NCBI RefSeq assembly: GCF_014648995.1
Contig: NZ_BMSE01000029.1
Span: 1-64,000 of the forward strand
Direction: 5' to 3'
Length of the DNA: 64,000 nt
From: Streptomyces massasporeus
Lineage (GTDB): Bacteria; Actinomycetota; Actinomycetes; Streptomycetales; Streptomycetaceae
Made by a program: the position numbers and the translations under genes. The notes below the pieces were generated by a model. That model saw only the letters and a list, made by a program, of their open reading frames with translations. It was not told the origin of the DNA and ran no database searches. How positions within the stretch are numbered: the stretch's first letter is position 1; each line of letters opens with the position of its first letter. Below are positions 8,353 to 15,849 of the stretch, one piece after another.

Positions 8353-9609
8353 CTAGTCCAAGGCATCAGCCCGGTCGGCGAGCTCCAGCAGCTCTCGCGA
8401 AGCATTCGGCCCAGCAACCAGCACCAGCTCGCGGATTGCCGCTCGGGCAGCTTGGTGCGTCTGGATGATCTCCGGCGCGATGGCTTCCGCGCGCAGCAGG
8501 CAGTCGAGCGCCTCTCCCCCGTGACGCCTCTGCGCGTGGGCGCGCCCCAGATCCATCAAGAGCCGGCCTTGCCGCTCGGGCGAGAGCTCAGCGGCGTCGA
8601 TGGTGAGACCGATGTCCAGCGCCTCGCCAGCATCTCCCAGGTCCACGGCAGTGCTGACCGCCTGAATCTCGACGTTGACCGGACCGAATTCCAGGTTGAA
8701 GTCGTTGCGGTTCTCACCGAGCTGCGCGGCGATGGCACGGGCCTTGGCGATCTCCTCCTTGGCTTCCGTTCGCGCACTGGCACGGGCGCGGACGAGAGCC
8801 AGGGCCAAGTGGAGGGAGCCGAGGACGGACAGCGACTCCGGCGACTGGCTGGCCTGACTGCCGAGCGCGCTGATCGCGGTCTGCGCAGCGTGTTCGGCCT
8901 GTCCGAGGCTGCGGAGTCGTACGAACGCTTGCACCATGCGGAACACGCTGGTGCAGACGTGCAGAGGATCGCCGGATCGCTCGGCTGCGAAGACCGCGCG
9001 GTCGGCGGCCACCCAGGCGGCATCCGCCTCGTCCTGTCGAACGAACGCCGCGGACAGGGCCTGGTAGGCCCGGGACAGCAGCAGGTAAAGCTCCGCCTGG
9101 TGCTCGCTGGGGGCTGTTCGAGCTGCGCGCTCCAGCTCTGGGAGCAGCTGCACCGCAAGGGTGCTGACCTGCGCGAGCTGACCGGCGTGTGTCAGGTCCC
9201 AGAGGTCATCGACGTCGCTCCGCAGCGGCTCGAGGCCGCGCGTCGTCCCGGAGTCTTCATGGCCGGCGCCCAGCAGAGTCTGAAGCGCCGGGTGGCCGGA
9301 CAGCAGTCGGCGGGTCTCGTCCAGATCGTTGGAGAGCGACTGAGGGGTGGGTGCCTGTGATGGCCCGTCTGCCGGAACGCTGGGACGCAACTGCTGGACG
9401 GACACGCCCAGTTCGTCCGCGATCTGCTGGAGCAGGTCCATGCGCTGGACGGGCTGCACACCCCGTTCGACCTGGGAAAGCCAGCTGCTGGTCTTGCCGA
9501 GGGCTGCCGCGAACTCGGCTTGTGTGCGCCGCCGCTCCTTCCGGAATCTCTGGACGCGCTGCCCGAAGGCACGATCCTGCGGATCGACGTCCTTGCCGGT
9601 CGGCTTCAC
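8353..9609 (-). CDS. Second XRE-type HTH regulator with TPR-like C-terminus (418 aa)
   Basis: It begins with a clear Cro/CI HTH (RRTQAEFAAALGKTSSWLSQ). After a Pro/Gln linker comes a long alpha-helical part with TPR-like periodicity (AELYLLLSRAYQALSAAFV; ALDIGLTIDAAELSPERQG). The GTG at 9609 overlaps the stop of the upstream monooxygenase-fold gene as GTGA, so the two are coupled. It is a different paralogue from the regulator at 6484-7806. Regulation of the divergent gene at 10155 through the inverted repeat at 9999-10019 is plausible but inferred. Confidence 0.75.
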   Translation of the reverse strand: MKPTGKDVDPQDRAFGQRVQRFRKERRRTQAEFAAALGKTSSWLSQVERGVQPVQRMDLLQQIADELGVSVQQLRPSVPADGPSQAPTPQSLSNDLDETRRLLSGHPALQTLLGAGHEDSGTTRGLEPLRSDVDDLWDLTHAGQLAQVSTLAVQLLPELERAARTAPSEHQAELYLLLSRAYQALSAAFVRQDEADAAWVAADRAVFAAERSGDPLHVCTSVFRMVQAFVRLRSLGQAEHAAQTAISALGSQASQSPESLSVLGSLHLALALVRARASARTEAKEEIAKARAIAAQLGENRNDFNLEFGPVNVEIQAVSTAVDLGDAGEALDIGLTIDAAELSPERQGRLLMDLGRAHAQRRHGGEALDCLLRAEAIAPEIIQTHQAARAAIRELVLVAGPNASRELLELADRADALD

Positions 9610-9935
9610 GACTGCTCCGTTCCGGGGCGCTTGCTCAGGTCCTCCAGCTCGTTGAGGAACGTCACCTCGACGTTGCTCAGGAGCGACTCGCGGGCCGCGA
9701 GGAAGCGCTGAGTGTGGGCCTGGTCCTCGTGCGCCTGGAACGCGCCGCGGTCGGCGTACAGCTCGTAGAAGACCCGGACCAGGGGCTCGTCCACCGGGGT
9801 GTGCACGGCGTAGACGAGCGTGCCGGCCTCGGTGCGAATGCCCTCGATGGTCTGGGCGACCAGGTCGTCGAACTCCAGGGCTGCCGAGGTGTCTCGCAGG
9901 GTGAAGCGCACCACCAGTGCGTATCCGCTGGCCAC
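9606..9935 (-). CDS. Antibiotic biosynthesis monooxygenase (ABM)-fold protein (109 aa)
   Basis: The sequence matches the small ferredoxin-like ABM/YgiN pattern: ALVVRFTLRDTSAALEF, GTLVYAVHTPVDEPLVRVFYE, then HEDQAHTQRFLA. Members are dimeric and oxidise quinone-like or haem substrates, or act as degradation enzymes. The GTG at 9935 was chosen because GGAGAGG lies at the right distance, so an ATG further upstream is unlikely. It is translationally coupled to an XRE-TPR regulator, an unusual partner that suggests a stress or small-molecule response. Confidence 0.7.
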   Translation of the reverse strand: MASGYALVVRFTLRDTSAALEFDDLVAQTIEGIRTEAGTLVYAVHTPVDEPLVRVFYELYADRGAFQAHEDQAHTQRFLAARESLLSNVEVTFLNELEDLSKRPGTEQS

Positions 9936-9998
9936 GAAGTCTTCCTCTCCACGTCGCGTAAGCATGCACACATTCTCACACCTAAAGCCGTGGTGCTA

Positions 9999-10019
9999 GT
10001 TAACAGTCAAAGTGTTGAC
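9999..10019. promoter_or_regulatory. Inverted repeat overlapping a -35 element
   Basis: GTTAACA and TGTTGAC form a near-perfect inverted repeat with a 7-bp spacer. The right arm overlaps the -35 box of the promoter at 10015. This is the expected position for a repressor site controlling the gene at 10155, possibly bound by the divergent XRE-TPR regulator. Confidence 0.45.
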
Positions 10020-10043
10020 TCGCACTCGCAGTGCTACTACTGT
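10015..10043 (+). promoter_or_regulatory. Sigma-70-type promoter
   Basis: TTGACT (10015-10020) and TACTGT (10038-10043) are separated by 17 bp, a good match to a vegetative promoter. It points towards the gene at 10155 and would give a leader of about 100 nt. Confidence 0.55.
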
Positions 10044-10154
10044 CCAAGATGTTCCACCCCGCAAGGGATGGACCGCCAGAAGGCGCTTATTTGGCCTGCC
10101 CGGATGCACCTGACCCGCCTCTGCGCGGGCTCCTACCGAAGGGAGCTCCACCCC

Positions 10155-10556
10155 ATGAACCTCACCAGCCGCCCCGTTGCCAGCTTCGCCACCGAGGACT
10201 TCGACGTTGAGACCCAGGAGTTGCTGGCAGCGATCGAGGTGGAGCTGCCGGATTTCGGCGACGTCGACCTGGACGTCGCGTTCGGTACGCCGCTGGAGCT
10301 GCACGAGTTCGTCACCCCGTGCGAGCTGGCCCGCTGGGACGCCGCCTCCAGCCTGAAGAAGGGCCGGAAGGCCGCGCAGGACAAGGTCGCCCACGACTTC
10401 GCGGCGCGCAGGGCGGCTGCCGAGGACATCCTCGCGACGGACCCCTCGATCACCGAGCTGGTCCGTGAGCGCCTGGTCGACGCGCTCATCCCCTACGCCG
10501 CGCAGCTGCGCATCACGAGGCCGGCCGCCGCGGCGCCTCTGCCGCTCGCGGCCTGA
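10155..10556 (+). CDS. Conserved-looking plasmid protein of unknown function (133 aa)
   Basis: An acidic N-terminal half (FGDVDLDVAFGTPLELHEF) is followed by a basic helical segment (SLKKGRKAAQDKVAHDFAAR) and a helical C-terminus. GGGAG precedes the ATG at 10155. No membrane span or catalytic motif is visible. It is transcribed from the promoter at 10015 and closed by the hairpin at 10574. Its position at the head of the transfer region suggests a plasmid-specific role that cannot be named. Confidence 0.6.
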   Translation: MNLTSRPVASFATEDFDVETQELLAAIEVELPDFGDVDLDVAFGTPLELHEFVTPCELARWDAASSLKKGRKAAQDKVAHDFAARRAAAEDILATDPSITELVRERLVDALIPYAAQLRITRPAAAAPLPLAA

Positions 10557-10573
10557 CCTTCCCCGCACCACCT

Positions 10574-10591
10574 CCGGGTCTTCGGACCCGG
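10574..10591 (+). terminator. Hairpin with TTCG loop after the gene at 10155
   Basis: CCGGGTC-TTCG-GACCCGG is a perfect 7-bp stem with a stable tetraloop 17 bp after the stop codon. There is no U tract, as is common in Streptomyces terminators. Confidence 0.65.
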
Positions 10592-11116
10592 CTCCCCCAC
10601 CCGGAACCGCCCCCGCGGGCGGCGCCGGATGAGGGAGCCGGACACGGTCCCCGCCAGCACAGACGCCCTGGGGCGAAGCCCTCCACCTCGGTGGGGGTGG
10701 GTCCCCCCGCCCTCCACCTGAGAGGGCGGATCCCAGGAGTGGCCGTTCTTTCTCAACTCCACAGCGACCATCCGGCGCTACGACTAGCCGGCACTCCCGA
10801 GCAAGAGACCTGCGGAGGGGTGTCACCAGGTGAGTCCTCTGGTTGAACCGGCCCAGTCCGCAGGGGATGCGGACCGCCAGCCCGCAGGCGAGATGCGGGA
10901 CAGGCAACAGCGACAAGCCAGCCCTGCCGCGCAGACAGCTTCCGAAGCACCTTTTCCCTTGCCGCCCTCGGGCGGACAAGCGATCCGAACGCGCGGTGAG
11001 AAAGGGCGAAGATCGCGGGCCCCGTTGGAAGTACGACGACCGGTTCGAGTCCGGTCCGGGGCACTGCGGCCCACGCGCCGCTCGGACCTGGGCATTCGCC
11101 CTCGTCCGAAACGACG
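10592..11116. other. Non-coding stretch with structured segments
   Basis: No convincing gene lies here. It holds a repeated CCTCCACCT motif (about 10680 and 10712), an inverted pair CCTGCGGA/TCCGCAGG around a 40-nt interior (about 10809-10864), a small CCCGCA/TGCGGG hairpin, and a tRNA T-arm-like segment at 11019-11063. Reverse-strand open frames across it are the usual shadows of such structures. It may be a regulatory RNA or a remnant attachment region. Confidence 0.4.
11019..11063 (+). other. tRNA T-arm plus acceptor-like segment (remnant or att-like)
   Basis: ACCGG-TTCGAGT-CCGGT is a textbook T-stem and loop, followed by CCGGGGC and A like an acceptor 3' half. GCCCCG at 11019-11024 can pair with CGGGGC at 11057-11062. 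No D-arm or anticodon arm of a normal tRNA was found upstream, so this looks like a tRNA 3' end or mimic rather than a working tRNA. Confidence 0.35.
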
Positions 11117-11150
11117 ACAACCCCCACGGGATGAGGCCCCAGGGGGTTGT
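11117..11150 (+). terminator. Strong hairpin upstream of the WhiB-like operon
   Basis: ACAACCCCC and GGGGGTTGT pair perfectly over 9 bp around a 16-nt loop. It ends 11 bp before the ribosome site of the next small gene, so it may terminate upstream transcription or attenuate the operon. Confidence 0.5.
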
Positions 11151-11173
11151 CCGGGACCTGTATGGAGGCCCTG

Positions 11174-11260
11174 TTGAACCCCTTCAGCGTCGCACAGAAC
11201 GACGACACCACCGACCCGATCATCGAAGAGGCCCTGCGCCGGGCCCGCGCCGGGAAGTGA
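11174..11260 (+). CDS. 28-residue leader peptide before the WhiB-like gene
   Basis: A TTG start lies five bases after GGAGG, and the frame ends five bases before the WhiB-like ATG. The peptide is acidic then basic (DDTTDPIIEEALRRARAGK). It is too short for family assignment. Tight spacing suggests it is translated with the following gene. An ATG twelve bases upstream is also in frame. Confidence 0.4.
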   Translation: MNPFSVAQNDDTTDPIIEEALRRARAGK

Positions 11261-11265
11261 CCGCG

Positions 11266-11535
11266 ATGGACTGGCGCCATCGGGCGTCGTGCCGCGAAGT
11301 GGACCCGGAGCTGTTCTTCCCCATCGGCAACACCGGCCCGGCGCTCCTGCAGATCGAGGAGGCCAAGGCCGTCTGCCGCAACCGCTGCCCGGTCATGGAG
11401 CAGTGCCTGCAGTGGGCATTGGAGTCCGGTCAGGACGACGGCGTTTGGGGCGGACTGTCCGAGGACGAGCGGCGCGCGATGAAGCGTCGCGCCGCCCGGA
11501 GCCGGCTCCAGGCGAGGAAGGCGGCGACGGCATGA
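11266..11535 (+). CDS. WhiB-like iron-sulfur regulator with a CX3C spacing (89 aa)
   Basis: WhiB-like proteins bind a [4Fe-4S] cluster through four cysteines and act with sigma factors. Here Cys9, then CRNRCPVMEQC (residues 38-48), give the four Cys, followed by the GVWGG turn and a basic tail (KRRAARSRLQARKA). The central pair is spaced CX3C rather than the usual CX2C. It sits in a chain of overlapping small genes (stop of this gene and next start share ATGA). A plasmid-borne Wbl may alter host development or transfer gene expression. Confidence 0.85.
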   Translation: MDWRHRASCREVDPELFFPIGNTGPALLQIEEAKAVCRNRCPVMEQCLQWALESGQDDGVWGGLSEDERRAMKRRAARSRLQARKAATA

Positions 11536-11618
11536 CGGACGCCGACCAGAAGCGCCTGGAGGAAGCGGTCCGCCGGACCAACGACAACCACGCCTTCGGC
11601 CGCCGCGCCCATGGCTGA
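11532..11618 (+). CDS. 28-residue small protein coupled to the WhiB-like gene
   Basis: The ATG overlaps the WhiB-like stop as ATGA and the frame ends inside the start region of the next gene. The peptide is helical and charged (QKRLEEAVRRTNDNHAFGRR). Overlaps at both ends argue for real translation. Function unknown. Confidence 0.45.
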   Translation: MTDADQKRLEEAVRRTNDNHAFGRRAHG

Positions 11619-11787
11619 GTCCTTGTACGACCGATACATGAAGGCCGCGGCCGCCAACCGCGCGCACGGCGAGACCTGCACCGGGTGCTCACCGGACGCG
11701 CGATGCGGCACCGGCCAGCGGCTGTCCGAGTCGTTCGAACAGCTCCAGGACGCCTACCTCGCTCAGCAGAAGAAGACGCGAGGCTGA
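11611..11787 (+). CDS. Small Cys-containing protein (58 aa)
   Basis: It overlaps the previous small frame by eight bases. The sequence contains CTGCSPDARCGTGQRL, a compact three-Cys motif, followed by a helical tail (FEQLQDAYLAQQKK). This build is familiar from small genes beside WhiB-like genes on Streptomyces plasmids and looks like a small zinc-binding adaptor. Its function is unknown. Confidence 0.55.
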   Translation: MAESLYDRYMKAAAANRAHGETCTGCSPDARCGTGQRLSESFEQLQDAYLAQQKKTRG

Positions 11788-11930
11788 CCCGCAGCGCGGG
11801 ACGGAACTTCAACTTCGCGCCCGCACCACGCTATTCGACCAGGCCGGTCGCCCGCACAACGGGCGGCCGGCCTTTCGCACGCCTCCGACCCGGGAAAGTC
11901 CCGGGCCCCGCTTCCCCGCCAGGAGAGCTC

Positions 11931-12185
11931 ATGCAGCGCAGCACCCATCTCGACACCGCGACCGCCACCGGCACCACCCGGCTGCCGGACTCGCTGTGCA
12001 CGCACACCCCGAAGTGTCCGGCCGCCGACAGCCCGGACCGCGAGGCCGCGCACGTCGTGGCCAGCCACCCGGAACAGGGCTGGAGCTTGCTGTGCAACGG
12101 GACCGTGCTCTTCGAGGACACCGGCGAGCTGCTCCCTGACGGCCAGGTCATCGCCCCGCACCGGCCGCTCGCGGTCGTGGCCTGA
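11931..12185 (+). CDS. DUF5999-family small protein (84 aa)
   Basis: The core CTHTPKCPAADSPDREAAHV and the ending LFEDTGELLPDGQVIAPHRP match the DUF5999 pattern common in Streptomyces. AGGAG precedes the ATG at 11931. The two Cys near the start and the conserved GWSLLCNG suggest a small folded or metal-binding domain. The family has no assigned function. A strong terminator follows. Confidence 0.8.
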   Translation: MQRSTHLDTATATGTTRLPDSLCTHTPKCPAADSPDREAAHVVASHPEQGWSLLCNGTVLFEDTGELLPDGQVIAPHRPLAVVA

Positions 12186-12197
12186 CGGCTGCCTGAT

Positions 12198-12242
12198 CCG
12201 CCCGACCCGACCGCCTACCACCGTGGCGGCCGGGTCGGGCGG
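12198..12242 (+). terminator. 12-bp-stem hairpin after the DUF5999 gene
   Basis: CCGCCCGACCCG and CGGGTCGGGCGG pair perfectly around a 21-nt interior that can itself fold (CCGCC/GGCGG). Confidence 0.7.
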
Positions 12243-12291
12243 TGACTGGGAGCCGGACAGCCCGGACCATGTGAGCTGCCAAGGAGTTGCC

Positions 12292-12657
12292 GTGCGCGAC
12301 AGCGCCCAGAGCACCACCCCCGCGATCAAGTTCCAGCGGGGCCAGTTCGTCCTGTACCGCGACCCGGAGAAGTTCTGGACCGGGCAGACCGGTCACACCT
12401 TCGTCTGCCGCATCGACCGGGTCTGCCTGGACAACACCTACGACCTGACACCGCTGCCCAACGGCCGCCCGATCTACTACGCGAACCCGGACTACATGCG
12501 GCTGCTGCCCGCCGTCGACGCGATGCGCGACATCGACACCGCGCCGCTGAACACGGACGGCGCTGCCGACGACATGACCGCGGCCGCCCTCGCCTGGCTC
12601 ACCCAGCAGCACGCGACCGCCAACCAGCGGCCGGAGCTGCCCGCCCAGCACGACTGA
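12292..12657 (+). CDS. Unknown conserved-looking protein (121 aa)
   Basis: AAGGAG lies five bases before the GTG at 12292. The N-terminal half looks like a small beta-barrel (RGQFVLYRDPEKFW; TFVCRIDRVCLDNTYDLTPL), then a helical tail. No catalytic motif is visible. It sits just upstream of the coiled-coil membrane protein in the transfer region and could be an accessory factor. Function unknown. Confidence 0.6.
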   Translation: MRDSAQSTTPAIKFQRGQFVLYRDPEKFWTGQTGHTFVCRIDRVCLDNTYDLTPLPNGRPIYYANPDYMRLLPAVDAMRDIDTAPLNTDGAADDMTAAALAWLTQQHATANQRPELPAQHD

Positions 12658-12675
12658 CCGAACCACCCCTGAACC

Positions 12676-12695
12676 GCCGCCCCGACCGGGGCGGC
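12676..12695 (+). terminator. Short GC hairpin before the coiled-coil gene
   Basis: GCCGCCCC-GACC-GGGGCGGC is a perfect 8-bp stem with a 4-nt loop, 19 bp after the stop and 22 bp before the next start. Confidence 0.55.
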
Positions 12696-12716
12696 AACGA
12701 CCCGGAAGGAGGCGGC

Positions 12717-14897
12717 GTGGCCGCCACTCGAACCCGTAAGAGGCCCACCGCCCGCAAGAAGCCGGCGGCCCGTCCGGCTCCGCAGCCCACCGCCTCCCCC
12801 ACTCCCGCCGCGTCCCCGGCCCCGGCCGAAAGGACGGACACGGGCCTGGACCTGGAGGCACTGGCCCGCGTCGCGGACGCCCGGGACCGGGCCGCCGACA
12901 TCATCGACACCGCGCGCGAGCAGGCCGCCGCCCTCCAGGCAGAAGCCGAGGGCCAGGCGGCGCGCACCGTCGCCGACACCCACGAGCAGGTCACCGCGCT
13001 GCTGACCGAGGCGCAGACCCGCGCCGCGGGCATCACCGCCGACGCCGACCAGGAGGCCACCGCCCAGCGCGCGGCGGCCAAGGACGACCTGGAGGCGGCG
13101 CGCGGCGAGGCCGACCGGCTCCTGGCTCAGGCCCGCGACCGTGCCGAGACCCTGGTGAAGGAGGCCCGCGCACAGGTCACCGACCTGACCGAGCTGGCGG
13201 CGACCGACCGCGCGGCCACGGCCACGGCGGTTGCCGAGCTGCGGCGCCTCGCAGAGGCCGACCTCACCGAGATCAGCGCCCTGGTCGACCAGCGCCGCAC
13301 CGAGGCCGGCCAGATCCTCGCCCGCGCCCAGGAGCAGGCCGACGAACTGGTGGCCACGGCGCAGCGCGAGGTCGACCAGGCCCGCGAGCGGTTCGCCAAG
13401 CTCGCGGAGACGGCCGCCGGCCAGTACGACGCCCGGCGCGCGGAGGCGGAAGCGCTGTACGCGGACGCGGTCAAGGCCGCCGACGACCGGCGCCGCGAGG
13501 CCGACGCCCACGTCGCCGCCGCGCACACCGAGGCGGAGCAGGCCCGCACCGAGCTGCGCGAGCAGCTGCGCAAGCTGACCGACCAGTTCGACGCGGAGGC
13601 CGCCACCAAACGCAAGGCCCTCGCCGACGAACTCGCCGGGCTCAAGACGGCCTGCGACAAGCAGCGCGAGCGGCTGAGGGAGGAAGCCAAGACCGTCGCG
13701 CAGCAGCTGCGGGAGGCCGCCCAGAAGGAGGCCGACCGCATCACCGAGGAGGCGCAGCGCAAGGCCAAGGGCATCACCGAGCGCGCCCAGGCCGACGAGG
13801 CCCGCGCCCGCCGGATGCTCGATGAGGCCCGCGAGGCAAAGAAGGCCAACTCCCGCTTCCGCGGCTGGCACCAGAACCTCAGCCGCAAGGCGTGGAAGAC
13901 CGCCCCGTGGATCGCGCTCGCGGCCGGAGTTGGCCTCGCCGCCTCCGGCGAGTACGAGCTGGCCCGCATGGTCGGCATCAACGAGTACGTCGCCCCGCTG
14001 CTGCCCGTCAGCATCGACGTCTACTGCGTCACCGCGTTCCGCGCCAAGCGGGACATCCCGGCGGCGCTCGCACTGATGGCGTCGGCGAACGTCACCTACC
14101 ACCTGGCGGAGCAGGCCCACCTCGTAAAGGAAGGCCAGTCGGCTCCCTGGCAGCTGACGACGTTCGTCGTGCTGATCTTCGTGGCCGTCATCTGGCGCGT
14201 CCACGCGCTCATGCACGACGACGCCGGTACGCACGGACACGGTGGTACGGACACGGCGACCGCGACGGACGGACGTACCAGTACGGCCGCCCGGACGGCC
14301 GCTCGCACGGACGGCTCGACTGGTACGCAGCACGCCCGTACAAGCCCCTCCGGTACGGACTCGTACGGCGCGGCAGCCAGTACGCCGCCCGCTCGTACGG
14401 CCCACGGCACGGCTCGTACGGAGCCAGTACACGGCACCTCGCACGCCGCAGCCCCGGCGGCGGCGAATGTGGGCGTGACCAGCGCGTACAGCGACCGTAC
14501 GAGCGGCGTACAGGCCGCTGCGGACGGGGCGGCGCGTACTAGTACGGAGCACACCGGCCGTACGGGTACAGCGACCTACGCGAGCGAGACCCGTACTAGT
14601 ACGGTCACCGCCCGCGCGGCTGCCGTAGACGGCGTTCCGGCAGCCCGTACCAGTACGGCCGGGGCCCGCTCGCGTACCAACGCGACGGCCACCACCGGGC
14701 GTACCGGTACGGCAACTCCCGCCCGTACAGACGAGGAGCTGCTCCCCGCCGTACAGGCTCTGCCGCGCGAGACGGACGGCTTCGTCAACATCAGCCGCGT
14801 CCGGACCGAGCTCAGCGTCAACCAGCCCCGCGCGATCCGGCTGCTGAAGGAGGCCGGCCTGCTGCGTCCCGAGGACGCGGACAAGTACCTGACCTGA
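12717..14897 (+). CDS. Coiled-coil membrane protein with DUF2637-like spans and C-terminal winged helix (726 aa)
   Basis: Residues 1-45 are basic and Pro/Ala-rich. Residues 45-380 are a long Ala/Glu/Arg coiled coil. Residues 395-500 contain about three or four hydrophobic segments (WIALAAGVGLAASG; VAPLLPVSIDVYCVTAF; FVVLIFVAVIWRV) resembling the DUF2637/SpdB-type domain of Streptomyces plasmids. Residues 505-670 are a low-complexity Thr/Ala/Arg/Ser region, and the last 50 residues (FVNISRVRTELSVNQPRAIR) look like a winged helix. GGAGG precedes the GTG start. It is probably a transfer or spread protein at the membrane. The low-complexity part overlaps a striking DNA repeat island. Confidence 0.7.
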   Translation: MAATRTRKRPTARKKPAARPAPQPTASPTPAASPAPAERTDTGLDLEALARVADARDRAADIIDTAREQAAALQAEAEGQAARTVADTHEQVTALLTEAQTRAAGITADADQEATAQRAAAKDDLEAARGEADRLLAQARDRAETLVKEARAQVTDLTELAATDRAATATAVAELRRLAEADLTEISALVDQRRTEAGQILARAQEQADELVATAQREVDQARERFAKLAETAAGQYDARRAEAEALYADAVKAADDRRREADAHVAAAHTEAEQARTELREQLRKLTDQFDAEAATKRKALADELAGLKTACDKQRERLREEAKTVAQQLREAAQKEADRITEEAQRKAKGITERAQADEARARRMLDEAREAKKANSRFRGWHQNLSRKAWKTAPWIALAAGVGLAASGEYELARMVGINEYVAPLLPVSIDVYCVTAFRAKRDIPAALALMASANVTYHLAEQAHLVKEGQSAPWQLTTFVVLIFVAVIWRVHALMHDDAGTHGHGGTDTATATDGRTSTAARTAARTDGSTGTQHARTSPSGTDSYGAAASTPPARTAHGTARTEPVHGTSHAAAPAAANVGVTSAYSDRTSGVQAAADGAARTSTEHTGRTGTATYASETRTSTVTARAAAVDGVPAARTSTAGARSRTNATATTGRTGTATPARTDEELLPAVQALPRETDGFVNISRVRTELSVNQPRAIRLLKEAGLLRPEDADKYLT
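14227..14754. repeat. GTAC-dense island (about 28 GTAC in 530 bp)
   Basis: Roughly 28 copies of GTAC occur where about two would be expected by chance. Several form longer palindromes such as CGTACTAGTACG (two copies) and CGTACCAGTACG or CGTACCGGTACG. GTAC falls in all three codon phases (CGT ACG, GTA CAG, TCG TAC), so the pattern is set at the DNA level, not by one preferred codon pair. It lies inside a transfer-region gene, upstream of the TraB-like gene, and may be a clt-type or regulatory binding locus. Confidence 0.75.
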
Positions 14898-14920
14898 TCC
14901 ACCGTCCGGCACACACCAGT

Positions 14921-14953
14921 GAGGGCCAGCCCATCGGAAGTGGGCTGGCCCTC
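14921..14953 (+). terminator. 13-bp perfect stem hairpin
   Basis: GAGGGCCAGCCCA and TGGGCTGGCCCTC pair perfectly around a 7-nt loop, 24 bp after the stop of the coiled-coil gene. Confidence 0.75.
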
Positions 14954-15012
14954 GCTGCGACTGCCGGAAGCAGTCGACAGCCCCACCAGTACACCAGGAG
15001 GGAATCCCCGCC

Positions 15013-15489
15013 GTGAACAGCAACAACGACCCGAACTACTCCCCTCTGCGCGACGTGGCGCAGAGCCCGGAGGCAACCGCCCGGTACCTGGCCGACGTTC
15101 AGCGGGTCCTGCTGGACATCGGCAAGAACCTGGAGACCCTCGCGCACGAGACCCGCGTGCACCTGCGCGACACGCACGTGGAGGGCGACCGCTGGTACCA
15201 CGCCAGGCTGCGCGCGATGCCCGTCGAAAAGGCCCTCGGGAACGTGCTCAAGAACCTGAACAACCTCACCGAGGGCCTGGAAAAGAGCGCCTATAAGCGC
15301 CGCGCTCACGACGAGGCCGTGATGAATACGGCAGAGGAAAGGAAGGAAAAGGAGCTGGAAAGGCAGCGTAAGAAGAACCCGCAGCCGCTCCAGGCCGCAC
15401 CGAATCCGTCGCAGCAGGGTGCACAGAGCCAGAATCTCGGCTATGGTGGTCCCACGTCGATTTACGACATGGGTCGGGAGTCGGCGTGA
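15013..15489 (+). CDS. Helical, charged protein of the transfer region (158 aa)
   Basis: The GTG start is preceded by AGGAGGGAA. The protein is mostly helical (ATARYLADVQRVLLDIGKNL; a charged Lys/Glu stretch around residues 105-125) and ends in a Gln/Pro/Gly-rich tail. It overlaps the next gene as GTGA. No family is recognised. Context suggests a component or regulator of plasmid transfer. Confidence 0.6.
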   Translation: MNSNNDPNYSPLRDVAQSPEATARYLADVQRVLLDIGKNLETLAHETRVHLRDTHVEGDRWYHARLRAMPVEKALGNVLKNLNNLTEGLEKSAYKRRAHDEAVMNTAEERKEKELERQRKKNPQPLQAAPNPSQQGAQSQNLGYGGPTSIYDMGRESA

Positions 15490-15791
15490 ACCGCCCCCTC
15501 AGCAGCGCCGAACGCTCCGCACGGCGGCGCCAGAACTGGCTGAAGGAAGAGGCGAAGAAAGCCCGCGAATCTCGCGGCGAGGCAGGGCAGATGGAATTCT
15601 GGCTCCGCCTGGCACGATCCCGAATGGCCAAGGACGTCAAAGCCGGTCGCGGCGACGTCTACTCCGGATTCGCGCTGATCTGCCGCCTGTTCATCACGGC
15701 GCTGGACCAGCGCGTGGAGGGCAACGGACGGATCTGGAACGACCTGCTGCAGTACGCGCAGCAGGTCGTGGCGAAGCACCCCCCCGCGTGA
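15486..15791 (+). CDS. Basic helical protein (101 aa)
   Basis: The GTG start overlaps the upstream stop, so it is coupled. The N-terminus is strongly basic (SSAERSARRRQNWLKEEAKK), followed by an amphipathic region with Trp and Phe (MEFWLRLARSRMAKD). It might bind DNA or the membrane, but no motif is diagnostic. A terminator hairpin and a GTGCAC repeat cluster follow. Confidence 0.55.
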   Translation: MNRPLSSAERSARRRQNWLKEEAKKARESRGEAGQMEFWLRLARSRMAKDVKAGRGDVYSGFALICRLFITALDQRVEGNGRIWNDLLQYAQQVVAKHPPA

Positions 15792-15812
15792 CTGAACGTC
15801 ACCAGTGAAGGT

Positions 15813-15831
15813 CCCGCCGGGCTCCGGCGGG
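15813..15831 (+). terminator. 8-bp GC hairpin
   Basis: CCCGCCGG-GCT-CCGGCGGG forms a perfect stem shortly after the stop at 15791. Confidence 0.6.
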
Positions 15832-15849
15832 GCCTCGCGCGCGTAAAGC

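Noticed and set aside
11019..11063. A functional tRNA gene
   Set aside because: No D-arm, anticodon arm or matching 5' acceptor could be found in the preceding 80 bases.
10753..11667. Minus-strand frames across the Wbl leader region
   Set aside because: They read through the T-arm-like structure and hairpins, a known source of false proteins, and conflict with the supported plus-strand small genes.
14227..14754. The repeat island as a CRISPR array
   Set aside because: The repeats are short, irregularly spaced, lie inside a coding frame and have no spacers of constant length or cas genes.
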